The notes under the pieces: generated by a model
The model's input: only the letters and a program-made list of their open reading frames with translations
Databases searched by the model: none
Told to the model about the DNA's origin: nothing
Translations under genes and position numbers: made by a program
Source of the DNA: Serinus canaria
Taxonomy: Eukaryota; Chordata; Aves; Passeriformes; Fringillidae
Assembly: GCF_022539315.1 (NCBI RefSeq)
Contig: NC_066322.1
Location: 19,850,765-19,914,764 of the forward strand
Direction: 5' to 3'
Length of the DNA stretch: 64,000 bases
In this document: positions 13,401 through 25,706 of the stretch, piece after piece
How the letters are laid out: each line of letters opens with the position of its first letter
Numbering within the stretch: position 1 is the stretch's first letter

Positions 13401-13435
13401 TCCAAAAGTTTCAAAAATCTTTTGAAACTTTTTGA
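13401..13435. repeat. Short inverted repeat forming a strong hairpin
   Basis: The arms AAAAGTTTCAAAA (13404-13416) and TTTTGAAACTTTT (13420-13432) are perfectly complementary over 13 bp around a three-base loop (ATC). Two more pairs form outside a single mismatch (13401/13435 and 13402/13434). The structure is too small, with too short a loop, for a typical microRNA precursor. It is A/T-rich and is not followed by a run of T like a terminator. Function is unknown. Confidence 0.75.
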
Positions 13436-15178
13436 AGAAAAATCGAGGCTTCTGAATTGAGAGCATCTGTTCTGACACAATTCTATTGCAAGAAAATATT
13501 CAAAATACTTTATTTTAAGTCCAGTGTGAAAAAAAGATCAAATCAAAGCTGTTGTGTGGAAGAACTGACATACCCCAAAAAAGCTGAGAAAAGTTTACTG
13601 ATAGTGTCAGGGACACTTTGTAATAAAAGTGCACGAGGAATTAAACATGAGTTATTTGTCAAAAGCATTTGTAGAAACACTTACTGTGTGAGTGTCTTTG
13701 CTGGAGACAGTACAAAATGCCCCTTTTGATGCTAAGGGAGCCAACAGCAAAGCCCACTGTGCCTTTTCAAAGGTACCTCTAGTGACAGCTGCATTCTTCT
13801 GGCATTCATCAGATTCACACTCGCTTTGCAAAACCTCTATGAAATAACCCTTAGCATATTTTAAAGGACCCCAGCCCTCCCACAGAGCTGCTTTTGCTGT
13901 TCCCTGCAAAGCTGGGTGCCTTGCCAGCAGCCATATGTAGCTGTGAAATGGAGGTTAAGTCACACAGCACAGAGAGGCCCCAGCGCTGGGATTTTGGAAG
14001 AGTGTGGCTCCACATGTGCTAACGAGCAGTGTGATGACATTCTGTCTCTGATACACACCAAGTATTATAGCTATGGAAAGCTCTAGACACATTTCACTCT
14101 TGTTTTAAATCAGAAAGAGTGCCAAATGTTTGGGGGTTTTTATCAAGGAATAATCATGTCTTGATGAATATACATAACTACCAGTAACACTGAAAGATGA
14201 GGGCAGTCCTCAAAAAGATCAGTGCTTTTCACTTACATACATCTTAAACAAATGCTAAACTTAATGTCTGTGTTTAAAATTGAAAGCGTGCTCTCTAGAA
14301 CAGTGCAATCAATGTTGTGCAATATTAATACTTCTATTTTGAAACAAAAAAAGAAAAATGAACTCCCAATTTATCTTTACATTTAGGCACTGTTAGAGCC
14401 TTCTCAAAACAATTTTAATTGTCTTATGCACTGACTATAAATAAAGCCATCAAAAAGCATCTATTCAGCAAGTAACAGCTTTACCTGTCTCTTTCGGGCC
14501 TCTGAGCACAATCCCTCCCCAAGACTACAGAGAATCCAAGACTTTGTGCTTCACTGTTCAATGAAGTTCTCCAGTGCTACAAAAAAAAGGAAGTGTTCAT
14601 TAAATGTACTACTACTATTAATAATAGTTTGAGTGATAACAACAGCAGATGAGTCATACAAATACATTTTAACAAATGAAACAGGGCAATTCACTTTCTC
14701 TACAAAACGATTTGACACTGCTGTAATAAATTGATTGTCTCTCAAATGAACATATATAATAGTTTCCAAGGTTACAGAAGGCTGCAGTCCTGAATGGGTT
14801 TTGTGTTCATTTGAATGTACTGAAAACTTTGCACTCGTGGCTCAGAACAATGGTACTAACATGGTGATGGCCTATTGCTGTCCATGCTGTCAATATTGAA
14901 TCGTCTGTGAAAACACAGAAGGATGAAGTTGGATGGCCTGAATAAATTACTGGATGCAGTACTGCCCACATGATCATCTTTAGAAACTTGTCACTGGAAA
15001 GCTGAGACGTTAATTTGTTTGAAAGCAGAAGGATTTTGCCAGTTTTGAAATGTTTCTTCATGCTTGGAAGCAACTGCCTGTAATGCCCATCTGAAGAGTG
15101 TACTGTGGGACCAATAAAAGAAAAAAAATGAATGTTTGTTTCATTAAAATGTCCCTTTAGTGACTCCACCAACTTAGC

Positions 15179-15774
15179 AACATTGGGCTCAGCAGTTCAT
15201 AGGTCTTTAGAAAATGTCCCCATCTATCAGAATCATAATCTCAGCATGAACTAGCATCTCTAAAAAAGGTCAATAATCAAAACTAAATGCAAAAAATCCT
15301 TCCAGAGGAAAACAAATTGGTTCAAATACCAATAGTGCTCTACAGCAAGAATGCCCTACATGCAAAAATGGTTGAAAAATAAGTTTTGGGAGTGCTTCCA
15401 TAATGAAGATGGTAGCAATGAGCTTTTGGTGGGGAGTGACTGTTATTTAATAGCTGACAGGAAAAATGGTTAACTGTGACCTAAACCCCTTCTTAAAGAG
15501 GGGAATAAACTCAAGATGGTAAACACATCAACTAATTAAAACTACAATGGCTGCAACCAGAAAAACTGAGGCCTTACTTCACATCACCTTTTATACACAC
15601 ACTTTATCAGCACATCTGTGCAGAGAGAGATAAATCTACCCTAATCAAACTGAACAAAGGTGTTGTGACAGTGAATAAATCAGCTGGGCAAGACCAACAA
15701 CACAGAAAAAAGATTCTTTATTCAGCTGACCAATAAATGTCTGTAAAGACCTATGAACTGCCCAGCCCAATGTT
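15179..15774. mobile_element. Candidate unclassified element bounded by 31-bp inverted repeats
   Basis: The left end (15179-15209, beginning AACATTGGGCT and ending AGGTCTTTA) and the right end (15744-15774) are reverse complements over 31 bp with two mismatches, at the CA/GG position after GGGCT. The two arms enclose about 534 bp. No target-site duplication is obvious and similarity falls away outside the arms. On the minus strand the interior near the right arm contains AATAAAG. I do not recognise a transposase or a named family. It could be a miniature inverted-repeat element, an inverted duplication of an old repeat, or two inserted copies in opposite orientation. The 31-bp match is directly visible; the element interpretation is inference. 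Confidence 0.35.
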
Positions 15775-18678
15775 ACAGAATGCTTTGAATACTTGGGAGA
15801 AGTCTAATAATCCCAACTTTGTTTACTAAAAGAGTCTCACAAATCAGTTCTGTTTGGAAAAGGTTCGTATTAAAATTATTTGAAACCAATTCTTTCAAGG
15901 CTGGTTCATTTAAACCAGAAGAATTTGCATCCACTCCTGTGGGAGAATTAGGACACTGATGGATTTGGCTGCATCATCAGAGGAGGTTTAAATGCCACAT
16001 GACCTGCTTATAATGATCATTCCTGCTCAGCTCCTCTTCAGTTAGTCAGAACCCTTCTGAGTTTGATTCATCAGAGGGCCAAGGGGGAGGAAGGAAACTC
16101 ACTGCTGGGCATCTGAGAGAAGCACATAAAGAACAATGTTCAGGGCAAGTGGCATTTTATGTCCTTTTTGTGCTGCTAGGCTGAAAAGTGGCAGCTGCTG
16201 ATAACCTGGTTGTGCATTTGAATGATGTGAGAAAGCCATTTACTTTGGAGTTGAGAGGAAAGTCACCAAGCCATGTCAGATAAATTACAGCTTGGCTGCC
16301 ACCACAGAGGCACGGACTGATGCCTGATGCTTCCAGGACACCTTCTGCACAAAGCTCCATTTCAGCCTTCTGGGAACAGTGAGGAACATGGGAAAACACA
16401 ACACACCTGGATGCTGCTTCCCAGCACCCATTTATGAGAAGGAGGTTCTAATTCTCTGAATCCCTCTGCAGACTGCATTGGAGAGCACCTAGGGTGGCTT
16501 GTGACATGGAGAGCACTGTGGCCCCAGGCCCTGCAGGTTTGCAGAACCCATTCCCACATGTTGGCCAGATGCAAAGGGCTGCCCAAATGCAGGAGAGATT
16601 GATGGACCTGATGCCTCAACAGATAGTTCTGCACCAATGAAGTGAACTAAGGAGGAAGAGACCATATATTTTTAAGCAGGTATAGAACTGGTTGTTTCTG
16701 TGTCTTACACAGCATGACAGGAATGAGGAATCCTTCACTGAGCATTGACTGTGCGTGAAATGACATAGCAAAGTAACTATAAGTATTTATTAATTTATTT
16801 AATATTTAGCACAGTTGTTCCATGGTGCTCAATTCCACTTCAACTTTCTCTATCTTCCTTTCACATCATGATTGAACCAACACATTAAATGGGTCTTCCT
16901 GGGGGGAAATAAATCAGCTGGTCCCTATGTCTTTGGTGAAAAGGCCAAAAAGATCGATTTAGACCATGTCAAGACATCTAAGGGAGAGATTATGATTATT
17001 ATTTTGGGGGTATTATGAACAATTACCAGTACAACACACCAAACAGCAGAAAGGCAAGGTGGAATCATACAGGCACTCATGAAAGCAAAGACATGGATTT
17101 GAGGTTTATCCAGCCCAACATCAAAGCTAAAGAAATCTCATCTATAAAGATAAAAATGCATATGACATGTTACAAAGTAGTATATATTGAAATACATAAA
17201 ATGGACTATTACCAGAATGAATCTCAGAAAAATACATTTTCAGGTTTCCTCTTCACTGATATTCCATCTACTGCAGAATAATAACCTGCTACCCATAGCT
17301 GGATAATTTTATCTTTGTAAATGGTCTTTACTTTTGACTTGCACATTACTGGATACTAACCTAAAAAGACTTTAATGCAGCTTTTAGGAAATTGCAACAT
17401 TTACAAGTTTGGCTTCTCTAAAGAATTTTCCTAATGCTATAAAGACAAAACTAGATGTTCACAGCCTGATAGATTGTACCTGTGTTCCTCAAAATTGCTT
17501 ATCTGTAGATTTCATAATTTAATAGATTATAGGCAATGATGAGCCCGACTTCAATTGAAATGCATTTTAAAAAGACACAATCTGTAAATTATTAAGCCAG
17601 AAAACCTCTAGACTACTAATCCCTGTTACCATCTGTATTTGCAGGTTTGTAACAGAATGGGGACTGATCTCCTTCCTCTGAGACCATTTGCCAATTCTGT
17701 CAGTATTCAGGGCAGTGTAATATTATTCTCCAGGTAATGCAGCTTTGTTGCTTAGCAGCAGGCTCTGCTTGCCTACCTGACAGTTTTGGCTAATGTAGAT
17801 AGAAGTTAACAAAAATAAAAAAAAGACCCAAACCTGGATAAATCCAACCAATAAAAATATTCTAGTATTATCATTACTGGACACTAAAACAAGCCTGGAA
17901 AGTGAAGAGAATACTTTATGAGCTCTGACTTGTACTGAAAAAAAATAATCTGACATTATGAAAGTAGACAAAACTTCTTTAGCAAAACACTGGTTCTCAG
18001 AGAGCAAGAAACAAGTGGTGGTATTTAGGCACTCAGTGGGAGTGAGATACCAAGGCAAAGGTGAAAGAGTCAACATGCACTGGGTTTTTTAATCATCATC
18101 TGTAGAAAACAAAGTTCACATCCCATTGCAGAATATTCTACTAGACTTGATGTAGAGGCAGAAAGTACAAAATTCAGATCTCCAGTTACATAAGTAGGCT
18201 TAGTGGTAGAAGCAACAGACTGGCTTGTGCTATCAAGGTTGACTCATATAATTTTGCCCAAATTTTTCAACAGGACCTTGGCTGATTTATTTTATCTCAA
18301 AGAAATACAGTACTTAACACTTCATTATCCCCACCTTTTATCTACTTAAGTGATAGCCACTTCTGCAGACACTTTTTCCTACATTCTACCCTTTGTGATG
18401 CTGTGAAAAAGATGGTATCATAAATCTCACACTCTGTTATAAGGCCTAGATTTAGGCTTCATTTTAGATAAGATGTAGTAGAACATATTGGGAGAAAAGT
18501 AGAGTGAAAGGAAGATTAATGACACATAATGGTCTCCTACCAAGATTTTCTGAAATTCACAACAGGTTGATACAAAAATCATAAACAAATTGAGAGTTAC
18601 AGAAGTACAGAGCCAAACAAGCTTTCCTGAGTGGTTGGTATATGTATATGAGACACCCCTTCCCTTGAGACATCCATG
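15775..18678. other. Gene-free interval
   Basis: I see no gene. The stretch 16160-16640 is richer in G+C and holds minus-strand open frames of 80 and 91 codons that overlap in different frames (16157-16399 and 16362-16637), which looks like composition rather than coding. A 117-codon minus-strand frame (17723-18076) is rich in phenylalanine, leucine and serine, as AT-rich non-coding DNA often gives, and resembles nothing I know. Confidence 0.55.
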
Positions 18679-18694
18679 ATTTTTTTTTTTTTTT
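18679..18694 (-). repeat. Poly(T) run
   Basis: There are sixteen consecutive T residues. Short complementary segments, GACATCC before and GGATGTC after, flank the run at some distance and could pair. It may be the poly(A) of a minus-strand retroposed sequence, but no source is recognisable. Confidence 0.85.
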
Positions 18695-19669
18695 AATGGG
18701 TGGTTTAGGATGTCCCCTCTGATTGCAGAAAAAAAGTAAATAATACAAGCTGAATCTACCAATTCAGATTTTCATGCTGCATCACTTGTAGCGTAAAACA
18801 TTTCTCAGTTTAGGAAACTCACTCCCTTGCTGTATATACAAAAGCAAATGGATTCTGAAGCAGCAAGGAAAGAAGTGTCATTCTTCTTTCTTCATCTTTG
18901 AGCATTTTACAAAACCCTGGTTTTCACTATCAAAGCGACTTCCTGCCTTAACCACTGACTGAAGGGATAGAAAAGCAAAAACATTATCCACTCTAGTTCT
19001 AAATGTACTGTCCCTAAGTATCTGGTGAATAGCACAGCATCTGAAAAGCTTTTCTAGACACAATATAGGTATTTCTCTCAGCAAAACTAGACAAAGAAAA
19101 GAAGCTTAGTGGGTATAAATAAGCCACTTAGGTTACTGACTTTTTAAAATGTAGTAATTCTCTACAGTTTGAATCACTCAACTTATTATAATAATATGGA
19201 GTGCAGGCAGAAGAAACATACACTGAAATGGGAGAAAACTAACACAAAAGAACACAGAAACAGCCCAAACACAAAGCTAGGACTAGTTAAATTGAACCGT
19301 CATATTCTGAGGTTTGGCTCTTGAAACTGTAGAAACAAGCAGCAGGTTATGGAATGAATAATACTATTTCTTTTCAGAGAGAGAAAAGATGAGAGTGATT
19401 AATTTGCTATTCTCCAATTTATATGCATGATATATAGCTGAGACTGATGTTTTGATGTTTGACAGAAGAAATAATTATTTCACATGCTTTTGTTTTGCCA
19501 AGAGTACATAAAAGCAGATCAAGACATGGATAGGAAAATTTCTTTTGGAAGGGATGATTATATTTTCTTTCTGACCTAAAAGAATAAAACCAATTTTCTA
19601 ATGAACAAATTCTAAATGTTTTTTTTGCTTGCCAAAATGACCACTATACAGGGACAGCTGATAAAAATC
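18695..19669. other. Gene-free interval
   Basis: This is AT-rich sequence with no open frame longer than about 70 codons (18878-19084, minus). I see no element that I can name. Confidence 0.6.
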
Positions 19670-19685
19670 ATTATTATTATTATTA
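19670..19685. repeat. (ATT)n microsatellite
   Basis: About five ATT units run without interruption. This is a short trinucleotide microsatellite. Confidence 0.9.
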
Positions 19686-22600
19686 CAAGGGAAATAGATG
19701 TCAAAAGATGTATTTAGCATCCCTAATGTACAGCGAACAGTCAATCTCTGTCTATATCCCAAAATACCTTTGTTTATGTCACAGGTCTAGGTTCAATCAC
19801 ACAACAGGCACTCTCCAATTTGATGACAAAATTAAGTGGATTTTTTTAGAGGAAAAGTCTGGAAAATTGGGTATTTTGAGCTAGAATGAATGTTAATCAA
19901 TAATGGAATTTAAGTAGCGGGTGGGCTTTACTCTGTGGTGCACAGGATGGCTGATGGGGAACAGCACCTGACTACAGACTCCTCTCTCAGCAATCAAGTT
20001 CTGTTTCTGCTGGTGTTGTTTGTCAGACTGCCATGGCACTGCAGCATTTCTTTGCAGTCTTAAAGGAGAGTTACAGCTTTCTTGCTTTTTACAGAAAGCT
20101 CCTTTCATTCACAAAGACAACAGTGGAGAAAAACATGTGAGACGCGGCTGTCAGAATATTCAAGAAACTACAAACTTTGCTATCCCTTGGTGGAACAGCA
20201 AACAAAATCAAAGCCAACTTTTGGTCCTTCTAAACCCAAACCAGCTGTGTGTCCTGACACAGTCCCAAGTTCATCTCAGAGGGAGCCCAAATGAGCACCA
20301 GACCTCTCCTCTTTCACAGAAGGAAGAAGAGGCAGCTGCACTGACCAGGATGACCAGCAGACCATGGCATGACACAATTCCTATGAGTCTGCCTCTCAAA
20401 TCTTGCTGTCAGCTGTGCTTACATTCACAGAAAACACATCTTTTCTCATGCACAGAAAAGCCAGGAAATGAAAACCAAAAACCTGTGAATTCATCATTTT
20501 CTTTTTTCTAGGTTAACCATATCTGTTGGAAGAGCTTTAGCATGCTCCTAGCAAATTAGCCAGTTACTGAAAATCAATCTCATTTTCAGAACCTCAGAAC
20601 AAAGCCTCTTGCCACACTTGCTCCCCAGTAACACAAAGATAATTTATAGCAAGAATAGCTGCATTACTCTCAGTAAAGAGGCAAGGGAAGAAAAGAAGCT
20701 TAGCATACCAACAGATAAAATATGCTTCAGTTTTCTCTTGTAAAACAGAAGTCAGAACCTCTGGGTTTGCTTAGTGCAAATTAATGAAGTGGTATAAACT
20801 TTCCTCTAAAAAAATTAAAATGAAACTTTCAGATTAAAGGATTTGTCACTGAATATTTTATAAAAATAAATTTGTGTAAAGCCTTTGGCAGTATGAAGGA
20901 AACACCTGAGTCTGAGGCAATAGCAAAAAAAATATTTCACTGATTAAAAGTTCTTGAATTAATCTGTGATGTAGCTGTGATATTTTCATTTCCTGTCTAA
21001 AAGAGGATATAGTTACAATACATGCCTTTGTTCTGTCAATAGCAGATCAAAAGCAGACATGAAACAAGGCAGAATTCTTTTTTTCCCTGTTTATTACTTC
21101 ACTCCTGTTTATTCGTGACTCCTTGCAAACTGCTGAAGGCCTAAATCATAACCCAGCTTAGCCCAAAAATGTGAGGCTGTTACAAACATGCTCAAGCAGC
21201 TTTGTAAATTATAAAATCATTTTATCCCAAATCTTCATATGTGTTTAGGCTGATAATGACATCAATGCCCTTTCTAAGGAGGCAAGCCTTGATTAGTAAA
21301 AATAATTGGAATTCAAATGGAAACTTTAAGAAAGGTTACATTCCAGAAATAGTTTGCCATTTTGTGGCAATGAAAGGGTCAATTTTCACTTTGCTACATG
21401 AAAAAACATTTAAAATATGAACTTTTAAAGTAAATGGACTATGGACTTTGTATTTTTGTCACTTTTTATCTGAGAGGCTATGAAGAAACACGCAGAATAT
21501 TCTCCTAGGCAAAATTAGTCTGAAGATATGAAGACACTACTACAAGAGGAAGATAATCCCTGCAGGTTGTTATTTCTAGAGACCTGACCCTGGACCCTGA
21601 TATTCCAATCCAGGCCACAGCCCTTGAGCACATGTGTCTGCTGCTCTTTGGCAGGGCCAACAGACTCACATGACCGATGGGTTTAGGAATGCCCCACCTA
21701 AAAGAGGAGTTTAAAATAGGAAACCACTGAGATTAGTGGAATATAAGCCTGAAATGAAATAAATAAAATAAATAAATTTCTTTTATTTTAAAGAAATCAT
21801 CATACAAACCCCTGTGGAAAACAGTATGATGTCATGACTTGTCCAGTTATTAATCTTAGGAACATGTGAAGCACATTATAACAAGACTCAAATATCAGTA
21901 AACAGAGACAACTTGGGTCATCCTAAAAGCCCCTCCCTAACACTAGCAAAGACATCTTTTCTAAAAATCACAGAAATCATTCAGTTTTTAAATCCTTAAG
22001 AAGTGCTTAAGATAAAGTCTAGGGGTGCCATATAAACCATGTGTCTGGGCCACATATTTCTAAAGGCTGGTAGTCAATCTTTGCAAAGAAAGAAGCAAAG
22101 TAAGTATTTTTTGAAAGAATGGTGCAATCACCAGTTTAATGGAATGAGCCAAATTAGAAGACCTGGAACAGCAGAAAACTGTTTTGGTAGTTTTCCATTT
22201 TGCAACATGAAAAGGAAACTGTCTCAATCAGATCAGCCAAAAGAATCTGTTTCTTGTCCAGTGTCATCACTGTCCTGACATCCAGAACTTTCTACCTGCT
22301 TTTGCTTTATCGTTAATTCCCATTCTCTTCACATATGGCTTCCAACAGCTCTGATAGGCAAATCATTTTAAAGAAATAAAATATAATCATTAACTACAGA
22401 AATATGAAGAAGTTTAATAATTTCAAAAAAAGCTTTTATGGAGGCAGCCCTTGTCAAAAGCTCCTGGCTTGCAGCAAGACTTCAAAACTTACCATTTTAC
22501 TATTCAGACAACACTAAGCTATTATAGGCGCCACCCAGGAATAGAAGAAAAAATAACTTATTTTATCTGACACTGATGGATTTGAATTAAAATATAAATG

Positions 22601-25600
22601 AATTAGGCACATTTAGATCATTTTCCTAACTGCAGCTGCTAGATGTCAGGGTTTCAGTGCAAATCTCACATCGAATATTATTTTATGGCTTCCCTAGACA
22701 AACAGATGGTCTCCTCCAACAAGAAAGCACACCAGAGAAAAGAATGAACCTGCATTAATTCTGACAGCATACTTTAAAGAGAAATTAATCTCTTCCTCAG
22801 TCTAAATTTAAATAATCATTTCAGTCTCAAATCAGTAACAATGTTTGGCTCCCATTCTAGAATAGCCCACATAATGCCACAGAGGCCTTCAGGAGCCCAG
22901 CATGACCATCTGCAACGTAGGAGCCTGAACATATTTTTTTCTTTAAATTGAGTTATACCCTTTGGTGGTAGTTACCCAGGTCCTATAATTATCCAGGGGT
23001 GCAAATGGTAGCTTAGAAAGAGAAAACAAAACCAAAAAGCACAAACACACAAAACACCCCAGTCAGACCCAGCAAGACGTGTTTGGAAGGTGAAGAGAGA
23101 GTTCTATAATTGCTTCATGGGGAGCAGACTGCACCTACAGTCCTTGACTAAATCAAAAGTCTTCTCTGGGCAGCAGCTTACTCTCAAGAAGGGTTTACTG
23201 TTTTTATGTGAAAAATTTTGAGTACATTTTTTTGTCTGAAGTCAAAATAAGGTTGAGAAATAATGACTGAACAGAAGGGAAGCTCTGAAACAATTTAATA
23301 TTGTCATTGTTAAGAAGTCAAATTATGCTTATAATTGGCACTTCACTAGAACTCTGCAACTTCCCCCTGTCATCAACTCACCTAAGCAAAACTCCTGATA
23401 TTCAAGTAGTTATTAATTAAAAAACTGTGAACAAAAAACACCCAGCAATAACAACGTCCACGAAGCTGATCTTTTAGCACTGAGAGAAATGAATCCATCT
23501 TAATGTGATGGTAAATATAATGCCTCATTAACACAAGCAATTAAAAGAAAAAACATAGAGGGCAAAAAAACCCAACACGTTTGCTTAAAAGTAGATCTGT
23601 GTGTTATGGACAGCTAGGTTCCTTTTTGAATACTGTTAAACATTTTCAAAGCAACATCACTATCACACTCCAGAATTTCACATCAGGCTTGAGAAAGTAA
23701 AAAGATGAGAGATGAGACATCATGAGCTACACTGGTACTAAGTAAGGAACACTTTTTCTCCTAGTCCATATCATTTAAAATGGACAAATTCCAAAGACCA
23801 ACAGTGAAGGTCCCTAATAAGCAAACTACAGTAAGTACAGCCAGAGATATTTGGTTGTATTTGTACAAAACTTAAATATCATTATTAAACGTTAATAGCA
23901 GACTCTTAAAATATAATTTAGCAAAAAAGGTCAAAGTTTTTAAACCAAACAAATAGTAATTCCTTCTTAAAAGAGAGAAGCCATGTACAGTCCTGCATGA
24001 ACACCACTGCCTGAGTCCTATTCACTTGTTGCATTTGCTGCACCACAGTGATCACCTAAAATGCTTCCATATCAGGAGGCTCATTTTCTCTCAACACCCA
24101 GCTACATCTCTACCTCATCAGCTTCTGCTTGCAGACCTGTCTCCCTGTTTGTGGCTGGCTTTGGAGCAAGCAGCACAGAATCAGCACATGCAGGTCTAGC
24201 ACAGTGTCAGCGCTGTTGTTGTGCTGCAAACAGTCATTTGTAGCAAGAGTATTCTCCAAGTGTTATCAGTGCTACGTGCCCCTTACAAGTGTCCAAAACA
24301 GACAGTGAATGAAGTGAAAATATAAACAGCCATACTTTCAATTTTTAAATAATTTTTGTCTTTTATGTCTCAATCCTATTTAAGAGTGACTTACTTTTTC
24401 TCCTGGAAAATACCAGACATCACAGTATATACAATTTTAATATGTTCCCTCTACAGTCCCACTCTAACTTTTCTTTCTTCTGAGCTTTAAGTATAGAATT
24501 TATTAGAGGTAAATAATTTCTTAGGTAGCATATTTTTTAAATACATTAACAGAACTTTCACTTTTTTTTTTGTTTTGTTTTCAGTCTCCTGGTGTTTTAA
24601 AACACAGCCTGCACTTTCTGTTTTTCTGTGGTATCCATACCTGTTTAAATGGAGCTTTCGCCCAAAGAGCACAAGTACAAGCCAACAGTTCTCATTTGTT
24701 TCTACTGAAACAAAATCTCAAAACTATACAGGAGAAGTAGCACAACTAGCCAGAGAGTAATCCAGAAATGAAATGACAAACGAAAAATTAAAAAAAAATT
24801 TAAAAAAATTCAAAACTAGAAGCAGGGACTAATATAAATATATAATAGATGACAGCACAAAGACCTTCACAAAGCTCAAATATTTAACTGGATTTTGTGA
24901 CAGCCACTATAAAGAGCAGAACTGCCTTAAAATGACATTTTTGGATCATGCACTTAAAGGCATGGAAAATGTCTTTCTTATGATGCTCCCAGAAGTAGTT
25001 AGCACTTTCATACCAAGTGATTTCTACTGTGAGTTTTATATTTTTATTTCTACTGCAATCCACCCTCTGACAAGCTATCTGTACACATGCCTTCGGGTGG
25101 TTCTGGAGACACAGCACGTAGGACATGCCCAGAGCACAGCAGCAGATTTTATCCAAAGAGTCATGCTAATTTGCAGAGACAACGATGACATTTTGGGATA
25201 TTGAATTTCTTAAGCAAATATTTTTAACCGTTGTGCATTATATTTCTTATTAATAACTTTCACTCCTCTATCAATCTTGGACTAGAATCGAAGGAAAACG
25301 TGCTTAACACTGTCCCTTTATTTGCAAATTGAGGTAATTATGTACTGAGTATTTCATCTGCAAAAATAGAAAATGCAGATTTTTCCTCTAGCTACATAAA
25401 AATTTTTTGCCAGACACTGGACTTGGAGATTCTTGGTTTTTGTTTTGTTCAGTTATGCAATCAGGTAAATATGAGATTTAGAAAGAAGGGCACTGAAAAC
25501 CTCAGATCTCAAAATAAGGTAGAAAATCAGAGTCTGCAAATTAAGAATATTTTTACTCTGGAGAGGAAAATGGAACTTTCACAGTGAAGCAAGTTAAACA

Positions 25601-25611
25601 GAATTCTAGAA
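19686..25611. other. Gene-free interval including the longest open frame of the window
   Basis: The longest open frame, 163 codons at 20020-20511 (plus), lies here. It is rich in Ser, Gln, Asn, Leu and Cys, has no domain or repeat I recognise, and a second plus-strand frame (20082-20294) overlaps it. Just at its end is CATTTTCTTTTTTCTAG (20495-20511), a good match to a splice acceptor, but the sequence after it does not read as an exon I know. Other contents are an AAAT run followed by a complementary block (21764-21772 with 21782-21790), A-rich stretches near 24787-24812, and overlapping 90-codon frames on both strands at 24884-25204 with no known homologue. Confidence 0.5.
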
Positions 25612-25706
25612 AGAAAACTAAACAAAACTGAACAAAAACATTCCAAAGAAACAAGCTAACTACAAAAACAAACGAAAAAATAGCACACCAAAACAACACA
25701 ACAATG
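25612..25706 (+). repeat. A/C-rich low-complexity tract
   Basis: The plus strand here is dominated by A and C in AACAAAAC-like steps with few G or T. It is a low-complexity sequence without a fixed repeat unit, similar in character to the longer tract at 43111-43305. Confidence 0.65.

Larger units (their letters stand above)
10385..15178. other. Gene-free interval
   Basis: The interval is AT-rich with no exon I can support. It holds a CpG cluster (12521-12600) and a strong hairpin (13401-13435), both listed separately. Open frames of note are 112 codons (12297-12635, plus) and about 121 codons (14807-15172, minus, with a TTG rather than ATG at its start). Neither shows a domain I recognise. 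The latter abuts the inverted-repeat segment that begins at 15179. Confidence 0.55.

Noticed and set aside
24884..25204. Opposed 90-codon open frames on both strands
   Set aside because: Mirror-image frames on both strands are usually a codon-shadow effect, and neither translation resembles a known protein or transposase.
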